Below, in pieces: positions 16,025-24,953 of a stretch of DNA of 63,514 bases; within the stretch, counting starts at the first letter, position 1, and each line of letters begins with the position of its first letter. Under the pieces are notes generated by a model. That model was not told the DNA's origin. It searched no databases and saw nothing but the letters and a program-made list of their open reading frames with translations. The stretch is from NCBI GenBank assembly GCA_030018355.1, contig JASEFN010000006.1:1-63514 (forward strand), written 5' to 3'. The position numbers and the translations under genes are program-made. Source of the stretch: Caldisericia bacterium (GTDB lineage: Bacteria > Caldisericota > Caldisericia > B22-G15).

Positions 16025-16608
16025 ATATAGATGAATTAATTAAAGAAATTGAAAATGAGGGGGAAGAAGAAATAAAAAAAATTAAAGAAACCTTTGATTT
16101 AGAAATTGATAAATTAAAAAAAGAATTTGATGATAAAGTTAATAAACTTAAAAAGGATTGGGAGGAATTAATAGAAAAAGAAAAAAGTTTATTAATAGAG
16201 AAAAAAGAACTTGATCTTAAGAATAAAATTGAACTTCTGATTCTTGAATGGAAAAATGAGATTCTTGATAATTTCAAAAATTTTTCTTTAAAATCACTTG
16301 AATTCCTACCTTTAGAAAAACTGAAAGAATTTTATAAAAAAGAGATAGTTAAAAATATAGAATCAAAAGAAGTTGAAATTCATTTAGATGTTAATTTAAA
16401 TAAGATTTTTGATGATAATTTCAAAAGTGATATTCTTAACACAATTAAAAAAACAATCCCTGATGCCAATATAAAATTTGTTGAAGACAAAGAAGTTTTT
16501 GTTAAGGGAAAAAGTTTTATTTCAAGAATTTCACTTATTGATAAATTTATTGATAGTCTATATGAAAACATACTTGAAGTTTCAAGAATTATTTTTGAAG
16601 AAAGATGA
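16021..16608 (+). CDS. atpE: V-type ATP synthase subunit E
   Basis: A peripheral-stalk subunit of 195 residues. The N-terminal 80 residues are charged coiled coil and the C-terminal half is a compact alpha/beta domain with the SFISRISLIDKFIDSL ending characteristic of subunit E. It overlaps its neighbours by 4 bp on each side, showing tight translational coupling. The assignment is supported by gene order. Confidence 0.82.
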   Translation: MNIDELIKEIENEGEEEIKKIKETFDLEIDKLKKEFDDKVNKLKKDWEELIEKEKSLLIEKKELDLKNKIELLILEWKNEILDNFKNFSLKSLEFLPLEKLKEFYKKEIVKNIESKEVEIHLDVNLNKIFDDNFKSDILNTIKKTIPDANIKFVEDKEVFVKGKSFISRISLIDKFIDSLYENILEVSRIIFEER

Positions 16609-17378
16609 AATTAAAAAATAGTGATTTTTCTTATCTATCAGCAAAATCATTAATTCTTATAAGTTACTTTCCAAAAATAGAAAATTTAAAATCATATTTA
16701 TCTTTATCAAAAGAGGCTTTTGTAGATCATATCAAAAAGTCATATGGTATTGAAACTGAAAGCCAAAATTTAGATGAAATACTAACTTTTGACTGGAATA
16801 ATAATATAAAGAAACTCAAAAGTATCATTTTTGATGAAAAATTATATCAATATTTTGAAATAGAAAAAGAATATGAGATTATTGAATCAGATAAAAACAT
16901 ATTTGAAAAAGAATATGAAAAGATTAAAAAGGAACTATTTTTGTTAAATTCTTCAGAGTTCTTTAAAAAATTTATAAAACTAAAAATTGATTTATTTAAT
17001 ATTTTAAGTTTCTTAAAGCATAAATATTTTGGATTTTCTTTTAAATATATTGATGGAGGCAATTTAATTGAGAGAATATTTAAACTTTTTGAGAAAGAAT
17101 CAATTCAAAACTTCATAGAATATATAAATTTAAGATATCCTAAAACTATTGAAAAAACACCAGAACTATTCTTTGAACTTTTTGAAAAGAAAAGAGATGA
17201 TCTGTTAATAAATTATTTAAAAAATTCTAAATATTTTGTTTTTGGACCAGAGATTGTTTTTTCTTTTCTTGTACTCAAAAGTTTTAACAATGTAAACTTT
17301 AGATTAATTTATAATGGAATTATTTATAATTTGCCACATGAAGATGTTTTAAGGAGGTTAAGAGTTATAAATGGGTAA
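16605..17378 (+). CDS. atpC: V-type ATP synthase subunit C (short form)
   Basis: The central-stalk subunit linking the rotor ring to D/F. At 257 residues it is clearly shorter than the usual 330 or so. The C-terminal part is recognisable: GPEIVFSFLVLKSF followed by the NVNFRLIYNG and LPHEDVLRRL segments, as in the C-subunit repeat. The missing length appears to be in the N-terminal or middle helical repeats. No frameshift is evident; the gene overlaps both neighbours. Confidence 0.82.
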   Translation: MKLKNSDFSYLSAKSLILISYFPKIENLKSYLSLSKEAFVDHIKKSYGIETESQNLDEILTFDWNNNIKKLKSIIFDEKLYQYFEIEKEYEIIESDKNIFEKEYEKIKKELFLLNSSEFFKKFIKLKIDLFNILSFLKHKYFGFSFKYIDGGNLIERIFKLFEKESIQNFIEYINLRYPKTIEKTPELFFELFEKKRDDLLINYLKNSKYFVFGPEIVFSFLVLKSFNNVNFRLIYNGIIYNLPHEDVLRRLRVING

Positions 17379-17682
17379 AATTGCCTATTTTGGAGATGAA
17401 ATAACTTCAAAACTTTTCTTATCCTTTGGTTTTGATGTTTTTACTGAAAATTTAGTTGATAACTTTTTAAATGCTTATAAAAATGATAAATATTACATTT
17501 TGATTGTATCTGAAGAAGAACAACAAAAGATTTTAAAAGTTTATGAAGAATTAAACAAAAAACTTTTACCAGTTGTAATTTTTCTACCTTCAAAAGGTAA
17601 AAGAGAGATGGTAAATTATAAATATATTAAAAAACTCACTGAAAAAGCGATTGGTGTTGATATTTTAGAAAAAGGAGAATAG
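17371..17682 (+). CDS. atpF: V-type ATP synthase subunit F
   Basis: A small Rossmann-like central-stalk subunit of 103 residues. It opens with [19 protein letters not shown], the usual N-terminal pattern for subunit F, and has the YYILIVSEE strand near residue 45. AAGGAGG inside the end of subunit C serves as its ribosome binding site; the two genes overlap by 8 bp. Confidence 0.85.
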   Translation: MGKIAYFGDEITSKLFLSFGFDVFTENLVDNFLNAYKNDKYYILIVSEEEQQKILKVYEELNKKLLPVVIFLPSKGKREMVNYKYIKKLTEKAIGVDILEKGE

Positions 17683-17686
17683 TGAT

Positions 17687-19456
17687 ATGGAAAAAGGAAT
17701 AATTACAAAGGTATCAGGTCCTCTTGTTGTTGCAAGAGGACTTAAAAATGCAAAAATGTATGATGTTGTTTATGTAGGAAAACTTGGTCTTCTTGGTGAA
17801 ATAATACAAATTAGAGAGGATCTTTCTTTTATACAAGTATATGAAGAAACAAGCGGTATAGGTCCTGGAGAAGAAGTTGAAACAACAGGTGAACCTCTTT
17901 CTGTAGAATTAGGTCCTGGTTTAATTGGGTCAATTTTTGATGGTGTTCAGAGGCCTCTTGATATAATAAGTTCAAAATATGGGTCATATATTGTAAGAGG
18001 AGTTAAAGAGCATTCTATTTCAAGAGATAAAGAGTGGGATTTTGAACCAATTGTTAAAGAAGGAGATTTTGTTGAAGAGGGTGATATAGTTGGAGTAGTT
18101 CAAGAAACAGAGATAGTTAAACATAAAATTTTAGTTCCTATTGGAATTAAAGGGAAAGTTAAAAAAGTGTATAGTGGAAAAAAGAAAGTTGAAGACCCAG
18201 TAGTGATTCTTGATAATGATGGAAAAGAAATTGAAATTAAGATGCTCTCTCGTTGGCCCGTGAGAATTCAAAGACCATTTAAAAAGAAATTACCTCCAGA
18301 TATTCCATTAATAACAGGTCAAAGAGTTATAGATGGGTTCTTTCCCATAGCAAAAGGTGGCACCGCCTGTATTCCTGGGCCATTTGGTTCTGGAAAAACA
18401 GTAACTCAACATCAACTCGCAAAATGGTCTGATGCAGATATAATTGTTTATGTTGGATGCGGTGAAAGAGGAAATGAAATGACAGAAGTTTTAATTGAAT
18501 TTCCTGAACTTAAAGACCCAAGAACAGGATATCCACTTATGAAAAGAACAATACTTATTGCAAACACTTCTAACATGCCAGTTGCTGCAAGAGAAGCATC
18601 TGTTTTTACAGGGATAACAATTGCAGAATACTTTAGAGATCAAGGATATGATGTTGCTCTTATGGCTGATTCAACATCAAGATGGGCTGAAGCAATGAGA
18701 GAAATTTCTGGAAGATTAGAGGAAATGCCAGGAGAGGAAGGTTATCCTGCATATCTTGCCTCAAGAATTGCATCATTTTATGAAAGGGCAGGAAAAGTAG
18801 TTTGTCTTGGGAAAGATTCAAGAATTTCAACACTCAGTGTAATTGGTGCAGTTTCTCCACCTGGTGGCGATCTTTCAGATCCTGTTGTTCAATCAACTTT
18901 AAGAGTCACAAAAGTTTTCTGGGGACTTGACGATGCTTTGGCATCTCAAAGACATTTTCCTGCAATAAATTGGTTAACAAGTTACTCACTATATACAATT
19001 GATTTAGATCCTTATTACAGAAAAAATATAAGTGAAGAATTTCCAAAATTAAGAGAGAAAGCAATGGAAATTCTTGAAAAAGAGGCTGAACTTGAAGAAA
19101 TAGTGAGATTAGTTGGAATAGATGCATTGTCACCAAAAGATAGATTAGTTCTTGAAACTGCAAAATCAATAAGAGAAGATTTTTTACATCAAAATGCTTA
19201 CCATGAAATAGACACATTTACATCTTTGTATAAACAATATCTGATGTTAAAAGCAATTCTAAAGTTTTATGAACTTGGAAATATATCGCTTGGAGAAGGA
19301 GTAGATCTTGAAAAAATAATAAATCTTCCTATTAGAGTAGATATTGCAAGAGCAAAATATATTGATGAGAAAAAATTAGAACTTTTTGACGAACTTTTTA
19401 AAAAGATTGAAAATGGTTTTAAAGAGATAATGAACTTGAAGGAGGAAGTGAAATAA
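17687..19456 (+). CDS. atpA: V-type ATP synthase catalytic subunit A
   Basis: The nucleotide-hydrolysing subunit, 589 residues. The P-loop GPFGSGKT is at about residues 228-235, followed by GCGERGNEM. The non-homologous insert that distinguishes A from F-type beta lies between residues 115 and 190. The [27 protein letters not shown] region is intact. The start ATG follows GGAG at 17679. Confidence 0.97.
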   Translation: MEKGIITKVSGPLVVARGLKNAKMYDVVYVGKLGLLGEIIQIREDLSFIQVYEETSGIGPGEEVETTGEPLSVELGPGLIGSIFDGVQRPLDIISSKYGSYIVRGVKEHSISRDKEWDFEPIVKEGDFVEEGDIVGVVQETEIVKHKILVPIGIKGKVKKVYSGKKKVEDPVVILDNDGKEIEIKMLSRWPVRIQRPFKKKLPPDIPLITGQRVIDGFFPIAKGGTACIPGPFGSGKTVTQHQLAKWSDADIIVYVGCGERGNEMTEVLIEFPELKDPRTGYPLMKRTILIANTSNMPVAAREASVFTGITIAEYFRDQGYDVALMADSTSRWAEAMREISGRLEEMPGEEGYPAYLASRIASFYERAGKVVCLGKDSRISTLSVIGAVSPPGGDLSDPVVQSTLRVTKVFWGLDDALASQRHFPAINWLTSYSLYTIDLDPYYRKNISEEFPKLREKAMEILEKEAELEEIVRLVGIDALSPKDRLVLETAKSIREDFLHQNAYHEIDTFTSLYKQYLMLKAILKFYELGNISLGEGVDLEKIINLPIRVDIARAKYIDEKKLELFDELFKKIENGFKEIMNLKEEVK

Positions 19457-20848
19457 ATGGCTAAAGAATATTTAACAACAAAAGAAATTGCTGGACCATT
19501 AATGGTTGTTCAAGATGTATCAGGTGTTAAATATGGTGAACTGGTGGAAATTACACTTAAAAGCGGTGAAAAGAGAAGAGGGCAGGTTATGGTTGCAGAG
19601 GAAGATAAAGCACTTATCGAACTTTATGAGCCATCAATTGGAATAGATCCAAAAGAAGCAAGAGTTAAATTTACTGGAAAAGGTTTAGAAGTTCCAGTTT
19701 CAAAAAATGTTCTTGGTAGAATTTTTAATGGATTTGGTGAACCAATTGATGATGGACCAAAAATTATTCCTGAGGATTTAAGAGATATAAATGGAAGTCC
19801 TATAAATCCATATTCAAGAGATTATCCAAATGAATTTATTCAAACAGGGATATCAGCAATTGATGGATTAAATACTCTTGTAAGAGGACAAAAATTGCCA
19901 ATTTTTTCGGGAAGTGGACTTCCTCACCCTCGTCTCGCTGCGCAAATTACAAGACAATCAAAAGTTTTAAAAACAGGAGAACAATTTGCAGTTGTTTTTG
20001 CTGCAATGGGTATTACTTTTGAAGAAGCAAATTTCTTTATAAATGATCTTAAAGAAACTGGAGCAATAAATAAATCGGTTCTTTTTATAAATTTAGCAAA
20101 TAACCCTGTTATTGAAAGAATAGCATTACCAAGAACTGCACTTACAGTTGCAGAATATCTTGCTTTTGATCTTGATATGCATGTATTGGTTATTTTAACA
20201 GATATGACAAACTATTGTGAAGCATTAAGAGAAATATCTGCAGCAAGAAAAGAGGTTCCTGGTAGAAGGGGTTATCCTGGCTATATGTATACTGATCTAG
20301 CGACAATTTATGAAAGAGCAGGAAGAATTAAAGGGAAAAAAGGATCAATAACCCAAATTCCTGTTGTAAGTATGCCTGAAGATGATAAAACACATCCAAT
20401 CCCTGATTTAACTGGTTATATTACAGAAGGTCAGATATTTTTATCAAGAGAATTATATAAAAAGGGAATTTACCCACCAATCGATGTTAGACCTTCACTT
20501 TCAAGATTAAAAGATAGAGGTATTGGAAAAGATAAAACAAGGGAAGATCATTCAGATTTAATGAATCAATTATATGCTGCATATTCAAGAGGAAAAAATG
20601 CTGAAGAGTTAGCAAAAATTTTAGGCGAAACCGCACTATCACCAGTTGATAGAATTTTTGTAAAATTTGCAGATAGATTTGAAAGAGAGTTTGTAAATCA
20701 AGGTGAATATGAAAATAGATCAATTGAACAAACTTTAGATATTGGATGGAAACTTTTGTCAATGATACCAATTCCTGAATTAAAGAGAGTAAGAGAAGAA
20801 TATATTGAAAAATATCTCAAAAGATTTATTATAGAGGAGAAAGTATGA
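19457..20848 (+). CDS. atpB: V-type ATP synthase regulatory subunit B
   Basis: The non-catalytic nucleotide-binding subunit of the A3B3 head, 463 residues. It lacks a classical P-loop at the equivalent place ([12 protein letters not shown]) as expected. [26 protein letters not shown]-type sequence is near residue 275, and [17 protein letters not shown] near 355. Its ATG directly follows the stop of subunit A, with GGAGG 11 bases upstream. Confidence 0.97.
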   Translation: MAKEYLTTKEIAGPLMVVQDVSGVKYGELVEITLKSGEKRRGQVMVAEEDKALIELYEPSIGIDPKEARVKFTGKGLEVPVSKNVLGRIFNGFGEPIDDGPKIIPEDLRDINGSPINPYSRDYPNEFIQTGISAIDGLNTLVRGQKLPIFSGSGLPHPRLAAQITRQSKVLKTGEQFAVVFAAMGITFEEANFFINDLKETGAINKSVLFINLANNPVIERIALPRTALTVAEYLAFDLDMHVLVILTDMTNYCEALREISAARKEVPGRRGYPGYMYTDLATIYERAGRIKGKKGSITQIPVVSMPEDDKTHPIPDLTGYITEGQIFLSRELYKKGIYPPIDVRPSLSRLKDRGIGKDKTREDHSDLMNQLYAAYSRGKNAEELAKILGETALSPVDRIFVKFADRFEREFVNQGEYENRSIEQTLDIGWKLLSMIPIPELKRVREEYIEKYLKRFIIEEKV

Positions 20849-21471
20849 GGTTAAGAGTTAATCCAAATAGAATGGTTCTTTTAACTCTAAAAAAGAGACT
20901 TGCTGTCGCGATTCGCGGTCATAAACTTCTTAAAGATAAACTTGATGGAATGATAAAAGAGTTTGTTTCAGCAATAAAAAATTTCAAGGAAAAAACTCAA
21001 GAACTAGATGAAGATTTTTTAAGATTGCAAAAACTTCTTATTTTATCATATTCACAACTTGGAAAAGAAAAATATGAAATATTAACAAAAAAGAGAGTGG
21101 ATTTATCAATATCCTATGAAAAGAAAAATATTATGGGAGTAACTATTCCTGAATTTAATATTAAAATTTTAGGTGATCCATTTAATTACCCATTTACAAT
21201 TTCAAATTTAGAATTTGATTTGGTAAATCAAGGTTTTAAAAATTTTATTGAAAAATTAATTGATTATATAAATATTTATAAAACTCTTGAAGAACTCGCT
21301 AAAGATATTGAAAGAACAAGAAGAAGAGTTAATGCACTTGAATATGTATTAATACCTTCACTTAAAGAAACTATAAAATTTATAAAAATGCGGCTAGATG
21401 AACTTGAAAGAGAAACTCACGGAAGACTTACAAGAATCAAAGAAATTATAAGGGGAGAGGCAGAAAGATAA
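20845..21471 (+). CDS. atpD: V-type ATP synthase subunit D (central shaft)
   Basis: A 208-residue coiled-coil rotor shaft. It begins with [21 protein letters not shown], typical of subunit D, and ends with the [19 protein letters not shown] helix (near residue 155). It overlaps subunit B by 4 bp and is the last gene of the operon. No convincing hairpin follows; the opposing amidohydrolase ends 21 bp away. Confidence 0.93.
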   Translation: MRLRVNPNRMVLLTLKKRLAVAIRGHKLLKDKLDGMIKEFVSAIKNFKEKTQELDEDFLRLQKLLILSYSQLGKEKYEILTKKRVDLSISYEKKNIMGVTIPEFNIKILGDPFNYPFTISNLEFDLVNQGFKNFIEKLIDYINIYKTLEELAKDIERTRRRVNALEYVLIPSLKETIKFIKMRLDELERETHGRLTRIKEIIRGEAER

Positions 21472-21492
21472 TTTACCTTATTTACCTTTAGA

Positions 21493-22704
21493 TTATATTT
21501 CAAACCTTGAAGTATCAACTAATTTTCCTTTACTTATAATATATTTTGGTTCTCTATGGTATCTTAATGCTTCAAGAACATTATCTTCATTCAATACAAC
21601 AAGATTTGCAGGGTTACCCTCTTTTAATTCGTGATCTTTAAGACCTATTGCTTTTCCAGCATCAATTGTTATCATATCGTATAATTTTTCCATGTCATCT
21701 CTTGTGGTCATCCATAAAATGTGAGAAACTAAAAACGCAACTTCAAGCATATTATTTCTTCCGTAAGGATAATAAGCATCAGAAATGTCATCTTGTCCTA
21801 AAACAACAAGAACTCCCTCATTAAGCATTTCTCTAACTCTAGCATGAAGTGGACCTGTATGAGGATCTGTAACAATACCAACTTCACCTTTTTTTAATAA
21901 AGCAATAAGTTTCATAAGATAAGGAGTTGGATAAAATTGCATTGCTCTTGCATGATGTGCAAGAACTCTTCCTATATAACCTTCTTTTATTGCTTTTAAA
22001 GTTAACATTTCAAGTGTTTTAAGAGTTGGATCACCTGCATCATCAACAAGCATCGAGATGTCTTTATCATATTTTTTAGCTAGTTCAAACATTTTATTAA
22101 TGTGTTCTTCTTCATCTTCTTCTGTATATTCAATCCAAGGAATACCACCAACAACATCTGCACCCATTTTTAAACTCTCTTCAACAAGTTCATATGCGCC
22201 TTTTTCTCTAACTACTCCATCTTGAGGAAAAGCAACAACTTGAAGGTTTAATACTTCTTTAAAAACATCTTTTGCTTTTAATAAAGCCTTGACACCCTCT
22301 AATTTTGCCTTCGAATCAACATCTGCAAATCCCCTTAAATGTAATACCCCATAACGAACAGCATGATTTAATGCTTTTTTAACATTTGGATAGATCCATT
22401 CTTCATTATATTTAGATTTTATAAGAGCAGCAAGTTCTATTGCTGTCATCGCTTTTCCCATACTTTCTTCATGATAATCTTTTAGTGCCCCTTCTTCCAT
22501 CATAAAAAAGGTATAAACTTTACATAAATGAAGATGTGGATTTACAAATGATTCTGTAACAAGTTTACCTTCTGCATCAATAGTAGTTTTAGCATCTAAA
22601 TTTAAATTTTCTGAAATTTTTTCAATTTTTCCATCTTTAATTCCAATTGAAAAAAGGCCATTCTTTTTTCTTAATTTTGCATTTTTAATTAAGATATCAT
22701 ACAT
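21493..22704 (-). CDS. Amidohydrolase, cytosine-deaminase-like with altered metal site
   Basis: A TIM-barrel amidohydrolase of 403 residues closest to cytosine deaminase (CodA). The HxH pair is His57/His59, the third-strand His is His251 and the catalytic Asp is Asp305 in GQDDISD. The segment equivalent to CodA VHCDE reads MLVDD, so the metal ligand His is Leu219 and the Glu is Asp222. Substrate is therefore unsure; other deaminated or hydrolysed ring compounds are possible. ATG 22704 follows GGAGG at 5 nt. It lies downstream of the CstA cluster and may be co-transcribed. Confidence 0.75.
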   Translation of the reverse strand: MYDILIKNAKLRKKNGLFSIGIKDGKIEKISENLNLDAKTTIDAEGKLVTESFVNPHLHLCKVYTFFMMEEGALKDYHEESMGKAMTAIELAALIKSKYNEEWIYPNVKKALNHAVRYGVLHLRGFADVDSKAKLEGVKALLKAKDVFKEVLNLQVVAFPQDGVVREKGAYELVEESLKMGADVVGGIPWIEYTEEDEEEHINKMFELAKKYDKDISMLVDDAGDPTLKTLEMLTLKAIKEGYIGRVLAHHARAMQFYPTPYLMKLIALLKKGEVGIVTDPHTGPLHARVREMLNEGVLVVLGQDDISDAYYPYGRNNMLEVAFLVSHILWMTTRDDMEKLYDMITIDAGKAIGLKDHELKEGNPANLVVLNEDNVLEALRYHREPKYIISKGKLVDTSRFEI

Positions 22705-22762
22705 TAGAACCTCCACTTTAAAATTTGACTTTTAAAATTTATATATTTTTAAATTTAATAAT

Positions 22763-23404
22763 TTACATAACTTTCAATAGATTTGTAAGTTCTTTTGTTA
22801 AATTTTTTAAATCTTTTGCTGTTTTTTCTAAATTTGGTTTTAAAAGTAAAAATAAAACATTTGTTTCTCTAGTATATGCAATATGTCTTAAATCTTCAAT
22901 ACTAATAGAATTTTCTACAAGTTTCATTAATCTTTCTAAATCAGATCTATTTTTATATAAAGCATAAAACTCTTTCCCATTTAAAACTATATCTTCTTTT
23001 CTAAAAGTTTCAATATTATCTATAATTGGACCTGGAAAATAAAAACGCTTTTTTATAATGTGAGAATCATATCCAAATTTTTCATTTAACCTTATGACTA
23101 CATATAATCTATCATGTTTTCTTGTTAAATATGAAATTGGAAGATAAAGTAGGCTTTGTCTTGGTAGAAGAGTTAAAGTTAATTCAATTTTTTTTATAAA
23201 ATTTTCATTAATATCATAATTTGCTTTAAATCCAATATAACCACCTATATAAGTATAAAGTTTATCTTTTGGCTTAAGGCTTTCCTCAAAATCTCTTATA
23301 TATTTAATCATCATTAAAGTATTTACTTTTCTTCCTTTAAAAAATTGAAGGGATGCTATACCTCCCAAAATAAGCATTAATAAAATTATTTGTGCTTGTG
23401 TCAT
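22763..23404 (-). CDS. Membrane-anchored protein of unknown function in the cstA cluster
   Basis: The 213-residue protein has an N-terminal hydrophobic helix (about residues 5-22), then a soluble domain with mixed strands and helices and an amphipathic C-terminal helix (about 180-213). I recognise no family. It begins directly after the stop of the MIP18-like gene, so it should be translated with the CstA/ArsA-type cluster. A role near the membrane with the ATPase or the transporter is a guess. Confidence 0.6.
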   Translation of the reverse strand: MTQAQIILLMLILGGIASLQFFKGRKVNTLMMIKYIRDFEESLKPKDKLYTYIGGYIGFKANYDINENFIKKIELTLTLLPRQSLLYLPISYLTRKHDRLYVVIRLNEKFGYDSHIIKKRFYFPGPIIDNIETFRKEDIVLNGKEFYALYKNRSDLERLMKLVENSISIEDLRHIAYTRETNVLFLLLKPNLEKTAKDLKNLTKELTNLLKVM

Positions 23405-23698
23405 CTATATCTCCTCTTTTCCACTTACAACCTCAACTTCTGTAAAACCTTCTCTATTTAGCGTATCAACTATCTTTTTAGCAATTGAATTTAAAATATA
23501 CGATTTTATAAACATATAAGAAGGTGAAAAATAATCTGGATAAAATGATTTTAATTTAATTTCAATTTTTGTAAACTCTATTTTTATCTCTTTAATATAA
23601 TCTCCGGTAATTAAATCAAGACCAGTTGTTGGTTCCTCAATTTTTGATAAAATTCTTTTAATCCTTTTAATTATCTCTTCATCACCAACTGTTCTCAT
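23405..23698 (-). CDS. MIP18/DUF59-like small protein
   Basis: The 97-residue protein has the layout of the DUF59/MIP18 (SufT/PaaD-like) fold: helix, then an EPTTGLDLITGDYIKEIKI segment like the family's DPEtGldiv...I, a beta-rich middle and a C-terminal helix followed by VEVVSG. No cysteine is present, so the cluster-binding Cys of SufT-like proteins is missing. It overlaps the ArsA-type ATPase by 4 bp. The family call is moderate and based on pattern alone. Confidence 0.55.
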   Translation of the reverse strand: MRTVGDEEIIKRIKRILSKIEEPTTGLDLITGDYIKEIKIEFTKIEIKLKSFYPDYFSPSYMFIKSYILNSIAKKIVDTLNREGFTEVEVVSGKEEI

Positions 23699-24669
23699 AC
23701 TAATATATAATTATCATAAAATTTAGACAATTCTTCAATACCTCGTGGAGATTTTGAGAGAAGGGGTATCTCTTTTATATTAATATCTTTTATTTCAACC
23801 TTCATTTTTTGAATTACTCTCTCTTGTTCTTCAATTTTTCCTTTAATTACATCAGGTGGATTTTCACATATCAAATATTTATTTAAATAAATATTTTTAA
23901 CTTTTATTCTAAATTCAGAAAGGGCTTCAATTATTCTTTTTGTTTCAAAAAGAGCAAGATCCTCTGGCATTGTAACAACATTTATTGAAGTATGATCGCT
24001 TACAAATATATTCATTAATTTTTCCATTTCTTTACTATATTTAACAAGTTCAATCATAATTTGATCTTCTTTTTCATCTGAAGTTAATGTTATAACCTCA
24101 TCATCTAATACAGCCTCAACTTTTCCTCTAACATTTTCAACCATTTTTCTTCTATCAAGAATCTTTCTTCTTATATTCATCAATCTTTTTGACCAAAGAA
24201 GAGTTAATTTTGGCAATGCAAGAACTCTTGTTGTTATTCCAGTTGGTGGTGTATCGAAAACAAGAATATCATAACTTTCATCTTCAACAAATTTTTTAAT
24301 TGCTTCCAAAACAGCATATTCTTCTATTCCAGGAGAATATCTTAAAATATCAAAATATCTTTCTAAATTGAAACTTGTAAGATATCTATATGTATTTTTT
24401 AAATTTCTTGAAAGTTCTTCAAGGTACTCTTTTATCATTTTTTCAAGGTCAACTTCAACAGCAAAAAGATTATCTGTTAACTTTTTTATTTTATTTGAAA
24501 GTTCAATATTAAATGCATCACCAAGATTATGAGCAGGATCAAGAGAGGCAATTAAAACCTTTTTATCTTTATAGTATTTTGATTTACCTGTTGCAAAACT
24601 TGCTGAAACTGTTGTTTTTCCAACCCCTCCCTTACCTAAGAAAAAATATATTTCCATAAATAATTCCAC
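23695..24669 (-). CDS. ArsA/GET3-type P-loop ATPase
   Basis: A single-domain ArsA-family ATPase of about 320 residues. The deviant Walker A GKGGVGKTT is at residues 12-20, followed by SLDPAHNLGDAF and DTPPTGITTRVLALP, the A-loop and switch regions of the family. Only one Cys is present, so it lacks an arsenite-binding Cys set and is not an arsenite-pump motor. Its stop overlaps the MIP18-like gene and it follows the small cory-CC-star-like gene without a gap. GTG 24669 and ATG 24657 are both possible starts. Confidence 0.87.
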   Translation of the reverse strand: MELFMEIYFFLGKGGVGKTTVSASFATGKSKYYKDKKVLIASLDPAHNLGDAFNIELSNKIKKLTDNLFAVEVDLEKMIKEYLEELSRNLKNTYRYLTSFNLERYFDILRYSPGIEEYAVLEAIKKFVEDESYDILVFDTPPTGITTRVLALPKLTLLWSKRLMNIRRKILDRRKMVENVRGKVEAVLDDEVITLTSDEKEDQIMIELVKYSKEMEKLMNIFVSDHTSINVVTMPEDLALFETKRIIEALSEFRIKVKNIYLNKYLICENPPDVIKGKIEEQERVIQKMKVEIKDINIKEIPLLSKSPRGIEELSKFYDNYILV

Positions 24670-24948
24670 TTAATCTATATCAAACATTCCTGCTGTTTCT
24701 GCAAAAGCGTCATCAAGGTTTTTGCTTCTTTTTATCATTACAAAAATTTCTTTTTGCATAAATGGTAATATCCTTAAAATAATACCTGTTGGAGGGGATG
24801 GAATTCCTGCAAATGTTCCCATAGTTAGAAGAGCAAAAACATTTTCTAACTCTTCTAACTCTTTTTCTATAAGGGAGGTAGAAACCTCCCTTAAACCTAA
24901 ATCAATTCCAATAAAAAATTTTTTGATGAGGTCGAAGAGTCTTTTCAT
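24670..24948 (-). CDS. Small protein resembling cory-CC-star family
   Basis: A 92-residue protein between cstA and the ArsA-type ATPase. Its core (EELENVFALLTMGTFAGIP, then SPPTGIILRILPFM) recalls the cory-CC-star family, small proteins I know from ArsA/CstA neighbourhoods, where the motif reads roughly DLFMLLVFSEMxGIPNP. It lacks the terminal Cys-Cys that names that family and has no cysteine at all. The link is from memory and should be tested by profile search. It begins 5 bp after the cstA stop. Confidence 0.5.
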   Translation of the reverse strand: MKRLFDLIKKFFIGIDLGLREVSTSLIEKELEELENVFALLTMGTFAGIPSPPTGIILRILPFMQKEIFVMIKRSKNLDDAFAETAGMFDID

Positions 24949-24953
24949 TTAAA

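Noticed and set aside
23695-24669. Arsenite efflux ATPase
   Set aside because: The protein is a single ArsA domain with one Cys and no arsB, arsR or arsD nearby, so an arsenic role is unlikely.
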